From contig DUMX01000111.1 in assembly GCA_012839665.1 (NCBI GenBank), positions 1 to 13,219 of the forward strand: DNA of 13,219 nucleotides. Direction: 5' to 3'. The DNA comes from Gelria sp. (lineage in GTDB: Bacteria > Bacillota > Syntrophomonadia > Syntrophomonadales > Syntrophomonadaceae). Under the pieces are notes generated by a model. The model was not told the DNA's origin. It saw only the letters and a program-made list of their open reading frames with translations, and ran no database searches. This document shows, piece by piece, positions 1 to 8,078 of this stretch; positions within the stretch are counted from its first letter, which is position 1; the number at the start of each line of letters is the position of its first letter. A program made the position numbers and the translations under genes.

Positions 1-1961
1 ACGGTCGGTTGGGGAGTTACAGGTTTAACTGGTTTTTCTTCCTTAACGGTTTTGGGAGTAGCTATTACCGCAAATTTAGTAAAATGAGTAGTATCGCCGC
101 TGATGTTGCCGCTATTAAAGTTTAGCCTGATGTTGTCCAAAGCAATCCATTTACCAGTATCTTCGTCATAGTAGTAAATGGCGATGTCATATTCATCCGG
201 GTCAAGCTCGGAGTTATCAAAGGATATGGTAATAGTAACCGGTTTCAGGAAGTTGCCGGATTTGTCTTTTACAATATCCATAATGTGGCTAAGTAACTGA
301 CTATTATCCGGCAGGGTCATCCCTGTGGTCAGAGCTGTTTCTTTCACCTGTACTTGGATATCACTTTCCACCGCTCCGGCAGGGAAGGTAAGGTTTACCC
401 CGTTGTGACTTGCGGTCCGGCCTGAGGAGGTTACCTGTGTTCCGGAAGGAGTAGTACTGCTGCTGCCGCTGCTGGTGCCGCTGCTGCTGGAACGTACAGT
501 TATAGTAAGGGTGAAGCTCTTGGTGTAGCTGATAGCACCTTTACTGATGGTAGCTGTCAAGCTAACCGTTTGGTCACCTTGCGTTGATGTTGGTCGGGTA
601 ACTTCTCCGGTGGTTGTGTTAATCCAATTGGCAGGATCTGCCCTCCAACTAATGGCCGTACCATTGGTTCCTGTGGTCGGCAATGGGTTGGTCAGATTAG
701 TAGTAACATTATCTGGTGCGCCGTTTTCCCCTTTAATACTGTCCCAGGTAAGAGCATCCCTATCGGCATAAACCGCATCAACGTCCGGTTCATTAGGTGT
801 ATTAGCTTTCAAGAACGGATAACCGTTGTTTCTGATGCCATTAATACTCCAAATAGCATTGAAATCCCAACCTTCATAAGTTTCCTGTTTTTTCATCTCC
901 GCTGTGGTTTTGCCTTCTTCACCGGCAGATGATTTCATCCCTGATGTCTCTGTATCCCAAAAACTAGCAGTGATAGCACCCTGGTCATTTATCCCCACCA
1001 AGCCGCCGGCACCAACCACGTCATCTCCGATACCTGTTACAGCGCCGGTAGCGTAGGAGTTGGTGATTGCACCATCATTGTATCCCACCAGTCCGCCGAC
1101 ATAAACCTCGTCACCTCCGGTACCTGTTACAGCGCCGGTAGCGTAGGAGTTGGTAATTACACCCTCGTTGTATCCTACCAGTCCGCCGACATCAACCACG
1201 TCAACCTCGTCATCTCCGATACCTGTTACAGCGCCGGTAGCGTAGGAGTTGGTGATCTCTCCATCTTTATTGTCTCCCACCAGACCACCGACTTGATAAT
1301 CACCAGTTACATTTACATCCTCCAACTTCACATTCTTGATATGGGAACCGTCGGCAAAACCAAACAAACCTACGTAACTCCCAGTACTCTTTATAGTAAG
1401 TTTGCTAATAATTTTGCCATTGCCATCGAATGTACCGGTAAATTGATACCAATCATTGCCGATAGGCTCCCAACCCTCGCCCTCATTATAAGGTGCAACA
1501 TTCAGGTTGATATCTGCAGTCTGTTTAAAATGCTTACCAAGGTGATATCTCACATTGTTAAGTTGCTCGGCTGTTGCTACAAGATAGGGATCTTCCTCCG
1601 TTCCGCTGCCGCCATCAAAAATTATATATTCAAATGTGTATACCGCGCTGCTAACTGTACCATCCGTCGCAAAAGCTTTAATGGTCCTGTTAGATGCTAC
1701 TGCTATTGGATTGGTATACAGGGTACTGGCAGTTGTTGGAACAGTACCATCAGTCGTATAATAAACCGATGCTGCCACTGTTTTCAACTTAACATTTTGC
1801 GTTCCACCATAAGTTCCCGCTGGCGGGTCAGCGGTGGGAGTCTCTACTGCATAAGCTGCTATGGAAGTAGTAAACAGAAATATCATGGCCAGCAGGAGGG
1901 CACAAAAACTTCTCTTTCCTTTTAAAAAGTGGGTAATCCCATTGAGTTTATTACCAGTCAT
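1..1961 (-). CDS. Secreted modular surface protein with chitobiase-like, GLUG-repeat, atrophied-Ig and ZU5-like domains (C-terminus missing)
   Basis: The frame is open from the ATG at 1961 to the window edge (653 complete codons), so the C-terminus is missing. The start follows an AAAGGAGAGG Shine-Dalgarno. Residues 1-38 form a Sec signal peptide: KGKR, a hydrophobic core and a likely cut after AYA. Next come a chitobiase/Fn3-like domain (about 40-113, with VYYTTDGTVP), then GLUG-type units (about 190-330, GGLVGYN and ITNSYATGAVTG) closing with the typical SFWDTETSG...GYPFL segment. After that are an atrophied bacterial Ig-like domain (about 390-487), a Ser/Thr/Gly linker (about 488-509), a ZU5-like domain (about 510-635, NGVNLTFPAGAV and YYYDEDTGKW), and a Lys/Pro linker (VKPVTPQPT) at the edge. 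GLUG proteins are usually cell-surface adhesins or S-layer-associated proteins. An SLH or other wall-binding module after the Pro-rich linker is my inference. The domain order is read by eye; the ligand is unknown. Confidence 0.88.
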   Translation of the reverse strand, partial: MTGNKLNGITHFLKGKRSFCALLLAMIFLFTTSIAAYAVETPTADPPAGTYGGTQNVKLKTVAASVYYTTDGTVPTTASTLYTNPIAVASNRTIKAFATDGTVSSAVYTFEYIIFDGGSGTEEDPYLVATAEQLNNVRYHLGKHFKQTADINLNVAPYNEGEGWEPIGNDWYQFTGTFDGNGKIISKLTIKSTGSYVGLFGFADGSHIKNVKLEDVNVTGDYQVGGLVGDNKDGEITNSYATGAVTGIGDDEVDVVDVGGLVGYNEGVITNSYATGAVTGTGGDEVYVGGLVGYNDGAITNSYATGAVTGIGDDVVGAGGLVGINDQGAITASFWDTETSGMKSSAGEEGKTTAEMKKQETYEGWDFNAIWSINGIRNNGYPFLKANTPNEPDVDAVYADRDALTWDSIKGENGAPDNVTTNLTNPLPTTGTNGTAISWRADPANWINTTTGEVTRPTSTQGDQTVSLTATISKGAISYTKSFTLTITVRSSSSGTSSGSSSTTPSGTQVTSSGRTASHNGVNLTFPAGAVESDIQVQVKETALTTGMTLPDNSQLLSHIMDIVKDKSGNFLKPVTITISFDNSELDPDEYDIAIYYYDEDTGKWIALDNIRLNFNSGNISGDTTHFTKFAVIATPKTVKEEKPVKPVTPQPT
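1032..1253 (-). repeat. Tandem GLUG-coding repeats, near identical at DNA level
   Basis: Three copies of a 33-base block, identical at every base, lie at 1032-1064, 1122-1154 and 1221-1253, so the spacing is 90 then 99 bases. Each encodes TNSYATGAVTG on the minus strand. The flanking sequence is also very similar (GGLVGYN codons, and Asp/Val-rich spacer codons). The 9-base difference in period is an in-frame three-codon insertion in the spacer of the copy nearest the N-terminus. Identity at synonymous positions points to recent duplication or gene conversion. More diverged GLUG units flank the array on both sides. Confidence 0.9.
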
Positions 1962-2037
1962 TCTCGCTTCCTCTCCTTTGTTTTTTACTCGGTTGTGTAA
2001 TCAGGGTAACTTCACTGCAACTTAATTCACCCCTCAA

Positions 2038-2280
2038 TCATCCCAATAAAACCACCTCCATCAGTTCATTAACCGTCAGGCGCAGACGCCCGCCGCCCCA
2101 GATGACATAATCGCCATCGGTGGCTGCGGTTTTAAAGAATGCTTCATCGGCAAGCTCGCCGTATTTTATGGTGTGCAGCTTGCCGGAGAGGTCTACCGTC
2201 ACTGTACTGCCACTCTCCATTTCCATAAAAAGCCGGTAGTCCTTCATGGGCAGCACGGTTTTGATATAATTCACGCACAT
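2038..2280 (-). CDS. DUF2442 family small protein
   Basis: This 80-residue protein has the DUF2442 layout: an N-terminal VLPMKDYRLFMEMESGSTVTVDLSG block, a central EAFFKTAATDGDYVIWGGG and a C-terminal RLRLTVNELME. Members are small alpha/beta proteins often found next to DUF4160 proteins in suspected toxin-antitoxin pairs; their biochemical role is not settled. No DUF4160 partner is visible here. The ATG at 2280 lies one base from an AGGAGG. The in-frame GTG two codons later (2274) has a 7-base spacing to the same AGGAGG and may be the true start. It lies downstream of the regulator's terminator and about 76 bases before the surface-protein gene on the same strand. I see no terminator between them, so they may share a transcript. 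Confidence 0.72.
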   Translation of the reverse strand: MCVNYIKTVLPMKDYRLFMEMESGSTVTVDLSGKLHTIKYGELADEAFFKTAATDGDYVIWGGGRLRLTVNELMEVVLLG

Positions 2281-2303
2281 GCCTCCTCTTTTGTAGCAAA
2301 TAG

Positions 2304-2343
2304 AAAAATCCCATCCTACAAATTAACTATAGAATGGGATTTT
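2304..2343 (-). terminator. Rho-independent terminator after the LuxR regulator
   Basis: An inverted repeat with 10-base arms, AAAATCCCAT (2305-2314) and ATGGGATTTT (2334-2343), encloses a 19-base loop. On the minus strand the stem is followed by a T-run. It begins about 52 bases after the regulator's stop codon and lies just before the DUF2442 ribosome binding site. The arms are AT-rich, so strength is uncertain; the symmetry could also let it act on the opposite strand. Confidence 0.65.
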
Positions 2344-2395
2344 GTTTTACGCATCGTCCGAATGGACGATCTTAATGGACTATTTTTTTAAAAAT

Positions 2396-4867
2396 TTATT
2401 TCAGTTTTTCCGCCAGGCGGGTGCGGCGGTCGATTTGCAGCTTTTGAAATATTGCTCGCATATGTGCGCGTACTGTACTTTCTGCTATCACCAGCTTTTC
2501 CGCGATTTCGCTGTTGCGCAGTCCTGCGGCTGCCAGCTTGGCTACCTCATATTCTCGTTCTGTTAAGTCAGGAGGCAGGTCGCCTGAAAAAAAGGCTTCA
2601 CGCAACGTGAACCAACCTTGCGAAAAGCGCGTCCTGACGGTTTTAAACTTCTCTAAAAGGGTGGGATAATCACGCGCAATGACCTCATCAACCAGGTTCC
2701 CCAGCAGTTGTGAATACGAGGCAAAGGGAGACACCAAGCCATCGGGAAGGGCCTTTTGGGCAGCGTCTTCAATAAACGCAGCGGCCTGGGCATGGTTGCT
2801 CAACGCCATATGGCTGATGGCCATAAGGAAACAAGCAAAGAGATCCCCATAGGGGCTTAATAGTCCATCTTCTGGCCGTACGGCCTGTAACGTACCTATA
2901 ACTCGGGCAAACTCACCTTGATGCATAAGAAAACGCAGGTGTACGAACAACCCAATTTGGGTCATAGCGGGCGACAGGCGACGCTCCGCAAAATCTGCAT
3001 TTTGCAGCCAATCAGCGATACTCATATGATCCTGAAACTCGTTTAGAAGAACGCCTCGAATAATATCCAGGAGCGATCGAATGACGGACGTATCCTGCCG
3101 ATCGAAGGAGGCGGCACGTTCCATTGAGGCGAGGGCACGCTCCCAGCCGGCTGTATCCGCTTTATGCAGTGCAACGTGGGCCAGTAGTATGGCAGCGCCC
3201 AATAGGACCACACTTTGCTGCTTGCTTTCGGCCAGAAACGCTGCTTTGTAGGCAAGTATCTCCGCGTCGCTCAAGTTTCCCCGTTGATAGGCCAGTTCCG
3301 CGCGAAACAGCACATCAGCTCCACTGCCGTGACCATTTGTAAGACGCGAATAGATGGAGATGTATTCCTCCAGTGCATTAGCCTCACAATCGGCCTCACC
3401 AGGTGTAGTATAGAACTCGGTTAACGGGGAATAATTGCCGAAGCACCAGAGCGCGGTAGGGAAAATTACCTGGGAGCATTGGTTTTTAAAAAGCGGGGTA
3501 GCCTGTATGATTATGGCAGTCATCTCAGCCAGGCAAGGGAAACTTCTATATGAAGATAACAAGAGCCATTCCCTTAGCAAATTTGAATTCTCCAGCAGTT
3601 CCGGCATGGTGTGCAGTTCTTCCATCAGTATCTCAAACTGCTCATTCATCCCGGCCATAAACAAGGCCCAGGCAATGCGGAGCATGTTAAGGATATATTT
3701 CTTTTTGATTTCTGCCGGGCAATTTTGGGCAATATCAAGAGCTAAATCGGTAAAGGGTACACCATTAATAATTTCCAAATTCATTTCGGAAAGGTCAAGC
3801 GAGAGCATCCGCTCATAATCTTGAATTTGTATATAAAAGCCAAGAGCTCTAGGGGTTTGACCTTCATCTTGGCAAAAATCTCCCGCCCGTAGCAGGCACT
3901 GGCGTTCAAACGCAGGTCCACGTTCCCCGCGCTTTTGAATAAGAAGTTTAGTCAGAATGCTATGCAGCTCATATTGTCGCTCGGTTGGATGGTAGCGGAT
4001 AAACGGGCTTGTGAGCGCCTCCAAAGCGTATTCAGGCAGTGCATCACAACCGATGAGGGAACATGCTTGCTGTATACTAATCATCTCAAATGGTGACAAA
4101 TACAATAGAAAGTTTTGCTGTTCTTCGGTCAATTTATCCCACACCAAATGCTCGATGAGGGCTAGAATACCGGGCGTATCGGAGAATGTGCCTGTTTCTA
4201 GGAAAGCGGAGAGCTGTAAATAGACCGCGATAATCCAGCCTTCGGTGTAGCGCTCGACCTCGTTTGCATCCTCCGAGGTAATTTTTACATTGGCCAGGGC
4301 ATAATAGCGACTGATATCTCCTACACTCAACCGCATATCGGCAGCCGTAATATGTAAAACCCCGTGACTTGCAACCATAGCAAGGGTATCTCGTTTGAGC
4401 ATTTGGGTCACGATAATGACATGCAGGCCCTGGCCGCCATGTTCGAGGAGCGCAAGAAAAAAAGCTGGGGGCAGGACGTCCTGCATAAACTGAAAGTTAT
4501 CTATCACCAGATAGGTTTCATGCTTGCATTGGATTGACCGCAGGGCTTCAGCTGCTTCACCAATGTTAGCGGCGTTAGGTAGTTCTATTTTAAGGAGACG
4601 TTCACCCGCATGGCTGTCTATTTTCTCAATCTCGCGGCAGAGTCGCCGAAAGCCCGCAGAGGGCTTTTCATCCATGGCAGTGAACCAATAGACAGGTGTA
4701 CTCTGGGAAAGCTCATTTTGCAAAAAGTCTCGTATCGCAGTGGTTTTACCGTAACCGGACGGGGCTTCGACAACGGTGGCCGGCGCAAAGCGCAGCTTCT
4801 CCAGTTTGCGTTTGAGCTGATCAGAATAATAATGCAGTTCACCCCTGGCGTTTCCGCTTTTTCCCAT
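2396..4867 (-). CDS. LuxR-family ATP-dependent transcriptional regulator (MalT/LAL type)
   Basis: With the ATG at 4867 the protein has 823 residues, the size of MalT-like (LAL) regulators. An N-terminal STAND-type NTPase domain shows Walker A APSGYGKTT (residues 35-43) and Walker B TYLVIDNF (Asp123). The middle, about residues 330-740, is helical and TPR-like, where family members sense an inducer. The last 61 residues are a LuxR/GerE helix-turn-helix (LTEREYEVAKLAAAGLRNSE, then AESTVRAHMRAIFQKL). The family binds ATP and an effector, oligomerises and activates transcription; the effector here is unknown. The frame stays open to an ATG at 4951 (851 residues), but that ATG has AAAGG directly against it, while 4867 has GGGAG at about 6 bases, so I prefer 4867. 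It is divergent from the exported-protein gene, which could be a target. Confidence 0.9.
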   Translation of the reverse strand: MGKSGNARGELHYYSDQLKRKLEKLRFAPATVVEAPSGYGKTTAIRDFLQNELSQSTPVYWFTAMDEKPSAGFRRLCREIEKIDSHAGERLLKIELPNAANIGEAAEALRSIQCKHETYLVIDNFQFMQDVLPPAFFLALLEHGGQGLHVIIVTQMLKRDTLAMVASHGVLHITAADMRLSVGDISRYYALANVKITSEDANEVERYTEGWIIAVYLQLSAFLETGTFSDTPGILALIEHLVWDKLTEEQQNFLLYLSPFEMISIQQACSLIGCDALPEYALEALTSPFIRYHPTERQYELHSILTKLLIQKRGERGPAFERQCLLRAGDFCQDEGQTPRALGFYIQIQDYERMLSLDLSEMNLEIINGVPFTDLALDIAQNCPAEIKKKYILNMLRIAWALFMAGMNEQFEILMEELHTMPELLENSNLLREWLLLSSYRSFPCLAEMTAIIIQATPLFKNQCSQVIFPTALWCFGNYSPLTEFYTTPGEADCEANALEEYISIYSRLTNGHGSGADVLFRAELAYQRGNLSDAEILAYKAAFLAESKQQSVVLLGAAILLAHVALHKADTAGWERALASMERAASFDRQDTSVIRSLLDIIRGVLLNEFQDHMSIADWLQNADFAERRLSPAMTQIGLFVHLRFLMHQGEFARVIGTLQAVRPEDGLLSPYGDLFACFLMAISHMALSNHAQAAAFIEDAAQKALPDGLVSPFASYSQLLGNLVDEVIARDYPTLLEKFKTVRTRFSQGWFTLREAFFSGDLPPDLTEREYEVAKLAAAGLRNSEIAEKLVIAESTVRAHMRAIFQKLQIDRRTRLAEKLK

Positions 4868-5137
4868 TATCCTCTCCCTATGCCGACCTTGGGTTGCCGG
4901 GCTTTCAGGCATTATTGATACCGGTACAATATCGTGGAAAAAATATGGCATCCTTTACAGGCTAACCATCTTCTTATAATATAGGCTTATCCTTGCTAAA
5001 AGTATATAGGCGAATTTGGAACATTATGACTGATTTGTGCCTTATAGCAAAAAGGAATAGTTGCCCCTCTTGTTTAAAAATTAAAGAAACCTTTTTACAC
5101 AATTATGCGGACATAACCTGGCAACTGGAGTTAGATA
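4868..5137. promoter_or_regulatory. Divergent intergenic region between the LuxR regulator and the exported protein
   Basis: This 270-base AT-rich stretch (186 bases if the regulator starts at 4951) must hold the promoters for both divergent genes. An 8-base direct repeat, ATATAGGC, occurs at 4979-4986 and 5004-5011, 25 bases apart, and could be a regulator site. I found no -35/-10 pair good enough to name in either direction. At the right end GGAG lies 7 bases before the ATG at 5138. A short open frame starting at 4993 overlaps that gene and shows no coding sign. Confidence 0.4.
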
Positions 5138-6658
5138 ATGAGAAAAAAACTTATAATTATATTTACGGTAATTATTGCCGGATTGATAATAGGAGCAAAT
5201 ACCCTGGAGTTTCAAACATTGAAACCAGCTATATCAAACTGGGCTGATAAATTTTGTACGGTTGACTTTTCGCAGTGTGGAGAAACTTATGTGCAAAAGA
5301 AGATTAAGAACCCTGATAAGGTTTTGGAACTGGAATTGGCAACAGTTCAATGGGAAAAGCGGTATTGGCATGATGCGGAAATAGAGAGCAGAGAATTCCG
5401 GTTTCATAACGGGGATTTATATTGGCATGATAAAATTACTTTTGCCAACAGAGGTAAAAACCTTGCTTATATCATCAACTATGAAGGGGCTGACGGAACT
5501 CTTACATATTATGATGAAAAGACGGGTAAATGGATAGAAGAACAAGAACTGACGGAAGGAAAACTCCCGGTTACGGATTTATTTTTAACTATAGGCGATA
5601 AGCATATTTTCTTAAACCAGCCTTTTGTCTACCAGGATTTGGGCCGGGGTGTGGTAAAATCCAAAAATAATTTATGCCGGGAAATCAAGGTGAAAAAAAC
5701 AGGGAAAGGTTTTCAACTGCAGATGATTTTTGTGAACAAGACTGGGATTTGGGGTGAAATCTGGGCATTGGAATCGGATCGTTCGTTGGTGGATTTAGAT
5801 TATAAAGATATGAGGCAAATATGGGCCAGATACGATTATGTAAAAGATAGCCGGTGGCTCATGGATGGTTCATATTATAAAACCCCGGAAAGCTATACCC
5901 CCTATGAGAAAAACAGTTACTGGAAAAATCCGGCAGCCTATCTGGTAGGGGGGTTCATTTTAACGGGCGGAAGTAGAGCTGCTGATGATTTGGGATATGC
6001 CCAGCTTTATATACAGGCTCAAAATATGGACGCGCAAGGTTACATGAAAACCCTTCCCCAAAGCAATTGGCTTTATAAGGATTATGGAATAGAGGCAGGT
6101 TTCTTCGATACCAGATTTAACACTGATTTAGGGGTTTTGTTTATCGAGGCCTACAAGAAATTTAATGAAGCCAGATTTTTAGACTATGCTCTGCAATACG
6201 GGAATTTTTTTGCGGGCTTTGCCAATAAGTATCATTATACTGTCGTAAATTCTAAGGGGGAAGAAGGATGGCTGGTGCAGGACTATTATCATGAAAAAGA
6301 AAACTATCGAGCAGTTCATACTTCTCTGAATCACCAGTTACAGGAGATTCGGTTTCTTTATAAGTTGGGAGAAATAACCGGAGATGCAGGGTTTATGATT
6401 TTAGGAGATAAAATGCTGAAGGGAATAGAAATTACATGTGACTCCTGGATTAAGGAAGACTATAATTTGCATTATTGTTACTATGCTGATGGTAAATTTG
6501 GAGGTGTGGATTACCCCTATTTAACTTATAATGATCTTTTTAATCTGCAAGAAATACTAGAAGAGACTGGCAAGGGGCGTAATCCATATTTGCAGAAACT
6601 AATGAATGCCAAAAAAATATATATGGATGCCAATGGGATAACAGCATATAAGAAGTAA
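5138..6658 (+). CDS. Membrane-anchored exported protein of unknown function with an alpha/alpha-toroid-like C-terminal half
   Basis: The 506-residue protein starts at an ATG with GGAG 7 bases upstream. Residues 1-20 (MRKK, then hydrophobic IIIFTVIIAGLIIGA) are a signal anchor or uncut signal peptide, so the rest should lie outside the membrane. Residues about 60-240 look beta-rich (YYDEKTGKW, many Trp/Tyr). Residues about 265-500 hold repeated helical hairpins, such as FIEAYKKFNEARFLDYALQY, NHQLQEIRFLYKLGEITGD and NLQEILEETGKGRNPYLQKL. This two-part plan, with NHQ-like and GD-turn motifs, distantly resembles the C-terminal domain of D-glucuronyl C5-epimerases and other carbohydrate-active alpha/alpha-toroids. 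That is only a resemblance; catalytic residues cannot be assigned. A polysaccharide-modifying role is an inference. The gene is visibly more AT-rich than the divergent regulator. No terminator is evident after the stop codon. Confidence 0.85.
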   Translation: MRKKLIIIFTVIIAGLIIGANTLEFQTLKPAISNWADKFCTVDFSQCGETYVQKKIKNPDKVLELELATVQWEKRYWHDAEIESREFRFHNGDLYWHDKITFANRGKNLAYIINYEGADGTLTYYDEKTGKWIEEQELTEGKLPVTDLFLTIGDKHIFLNQPFVYQDLGRGVVKSKNNLCREIKVKKTGKGFQLQMIFVNKTGIWGEIWALESDRSLVDLDYKDMRQIWARYDYVKDSRWLMDGSYYKTPESYTPYEKNSYWKNPAAYLVGGFILTGGSRAADDLGYAQLYIQAQNMDAQGYMKTLPQSNWLYKDYGIEAGFFDTRFNTDLGVLFIEAYKKFNEARFLDYALQYGNFFAGFANKYHYTVVNSKGEEGWLVQDYYHEKENYRAVHTSLNHQLQEIRFLYKLGEITGDAGFMILGDKMLKGIEITCDSWIKEDYNLHYCYYADGKFGGVDYPYLTYNDLFNLQEILEETGKGRNPYLQKLMNAKKIYMDANGITAYKK

Positions 6659-6724
6659 TTTAGAGGAACTGGATTGATGCGCATGGTAAATGCTGCTCGC
6701 CGCCAGATAAAAGAAGCTTGACTG

Positions 6725-7522
6725 TTATTTACTGCTTGCAGTCTCTTGCATGAATTTGCGGATAGAACCGAAATAGCGTTGTATATCTGCCACTATAATG
6801 TCATTATGGCCAGCACCGGGAATCATTTCCAGGCTTTTTTCCGAGTTACCCAGGTTATCGAAAATAAGCTTTCCTTCCTGCGGATAAACCAGACTATCTC
6901 TTTCCCCATGGATAATAAGGGCAGGCATAGTTATACCATGCAGCATTTCCAAACATTGCTCTTCCACCATCTCCATCTGGATATGGTCGGCGGGCAGGCC
7001 CCACTGGGTAACCAGTCGGGTTATGCTGGCAAAGCCGCTTTCAATAATCAGCCCCTGTAAATGGTCCTGGTAATGAGAGGCCAGTTCCAGAGCCGAAGTA
7101 CTGCCCAGCGAGCGCCCCATAAGCCATAGCTGTTGCGAGTAATTGCGCTGCTTTATTTCATTTCTTACCGTACGGTAAATTACATGAGCATCTTGAATCA
7201 AATATTGGAAACCGGGTTGTCCGCTGCTTAACCCGTATCCTCGGTAATCAGCCACTACCAGGTTGGTTTCAATCTGATGATAAAGGCGGCAGAGTTGGTT
7301 ATAATCGGCGGCTACTTCACCATTACCGTGAAAATACAGTATCCAGGGCCAGTCCGCATTTTCTAGAAAAAAGCGGCAGGCTACTACGGGTTCATCTTTT
7401 CCCTTCTCTACCGGCACCATTATATCAAAAGCCCCCGCTGGTGGCGGCGTACTATCTCTCCGGGGATAAAAGAGGTAATCCCTCAACATGGCTTGCTTAT
7501 CTAACAGGGCATAGTCAGGCAT
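6725..7522 (-). CDS. Alpha/beta hydrolase (serine esterase/peptidase-like, ABHD13/Bem46 type)
   Basis: The 265-residue protein has a full alpha/beta-hydrolase core. The oxyanion-hole motif YFHGNG is at residues 63-68, the nucleophile elbow GRSLG at 136-140 (Ser138), the acid in HGERD at 205-209 (Asp209), and the base in GAGH at 236-239 (His239). DYRGYGLSSG (92-101) is typical of the Hydrolase_4/S33 and ABHD13/Bem46-like families. There is no signal peptide, so it is probably cytoplasmic. The substrate cannot be told; ester, thioester or amide hydrolysis are all possible. The ATG at 7522 has AAAGGAG at 6 bases. It stands alone, convergent with the exported-protein gene and divergent from the CoA-transferase. 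Confidence 0.88.
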   Translation of the reverse strand: MPDYALLDKQAMLRDYLFYPRRDSTPPPAGAFDIMVPVEKGKDEPVVACRFFLENADWPWILYFHGNGEVAADYNQLCRLYHQIETNLVVADYRGYGLSSGQPGFQYLIQDAHVIYRTVRNEIKQRNYSQQLWLMGRSLGSTSALELASHYQDHLQGLIIESGFASITRLVTQWGLPADHIQMEMVEEQCLEMLHGITMPALIIHGERDSLVYPQEGKLIFDNLGNSEKSLEMIPGAGHNDIIVADIQRYFGSIRKFMQETASSK

Positions 7523-7854
7523 AATGTACTCCTTTCTATATTTTAAGAGACCAGGTAAATAATGTATTGCAAATACCTAAAACGATGCATAGTTATTTTG
7601 CGTTTACTTTAAGGATATTCAGGGTCTCCATCTGCTTTTTTCCATCTTAGCATATCACAGTTTTGACTTTGTAGCCTCAGCTAGTAAATTCTCCTATCTA
7701 CTTCACATTACAATAGCAGGTTCCCGGTATCCCCGGGTACATGCCAGCAGACGACCCATTGTTATTAATTTCAAAATATTCATAATATTTCTTGACCTAA
7801 ATGGATGTTTGTGGCAATATTTATATAATATCCATGGGAAGCCGTGGAAATAGA

Positions 7855-7867
7855 CCCATAATATGGG
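7855..7867. repeat. Perfect 13-base inverted repeat, possible activator or operator site
   Basis: CCCATA-A-TATGGG is a perfect inverted repeat with a one-base centre. It sits about 36 bases upstream of the candidate sigma-54 promoter at 7903-7919 and about 20 bases downstream of the ATGGAT/ATCCAT pair, which shares the ATGG/CCAT core. It is too short a stem without a T-run to be a terminator. Binding by a regulator is an inference. Confidence 0.4.
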
Positions 7868-7902
7868 GGGTGCTGTGCCGGACTTTGAACGGTTCTGTGG
7901 CC

Positions 7903-7919
7903 TGGTTTGTAGTCTGCAT
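7903..7919 (+). promoter_or_regulatory. Candidate sigma-54 (-24/-12) promoter for the CoA-transferase
   Basis: TGG at 7903-7905 and TGCA at 7915-7918 place the invariant GG and GC exactly 10 bases apart, as sigma-54 promoters require (TGG-type -24, CTGCA at -12). The -24 element matches the consensus only partly (TGGTTTG), and a weaker candidate with the same GG-10-GC spacing occurs at 7864-7879. It would give a leader of about 150 bases before the ATG at 8079. No sigma-54 activator gene lies in the window. Confidence 0.28.
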
Positions 7920-8078
7920 ACTAACAAATACAATCACTTCATAAATCAACGAGAAACCGCTATTAAACATTCAAACAAATAATTGAAGTCTCGGTGAATG
8001 AGCATTCCTGAAAGCAAAATTCGGATACGGTTTTGGCCATTGAACTGAAAAAGTTTTTTAGAAAGGAGTAAGGGGAGA

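Larger units (their letters stand above)
7523..8078. promoter_or_regulatory. 556-base gene-free region upstream of the CoA-transferase
   Basis: No convincing gene lies here. The one long open frame (7703-7933, minus) has no ribosome binding site and no recognisable protein. The stretch holds a perfect TATAAT at 7824-7829 flanked by the inverted pair ATGGAT (7801-7806) and ATCCAT (7830-7835), but no good -35 sits 16-18 bases upstream of it. TTGACC at 7792-7797 could pair only with poor -10 boxes. Other dyads are CCCGG...CCGGG near 7713-7728 and CCCATAATATGGG at 7855-7867. The minus-strand promoter of the hydrolase must also lie here; I could not place it. Such a long regulated-looking leader suggests controlled expression of the CoA-transferase. 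Confidence 0.45.

Noticed and set aside
961..1290. CRISPR-like or VNTR array
   Set aside because: The repeats are in-frame coding GLUG units with similar, not unique, spacers; no CRISPR palindrome or cas gene.
1293..1925. Open frame of 210 codons on the plus strand
   Set aside because: It lies wholly antisense to the GLUG surface-protein gene, has Cys/Ile-rich low-complexity content and no recognisable domain.
4993..5247. Open frame of 84 codons on the plus strand before the exported protein
   Set aside because: It overlaps the signal-anchor region of the real gene in another frame and has no Shine-Dalgarno.
6725..6745. Short ACTGC/GCAGT dyad as a terminator between the convergent genes
   Set aside because: The stem is only five bases with a two-base gap, there is no T-run, and it lies inside the hydrolase coding end.
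7703..7933. Open frame of 76 codons on the minus strand in the long intergenic region
   Set aside because: No ribosome binding site, no recognisable family, and it covers the dyads and promoter-like elements.
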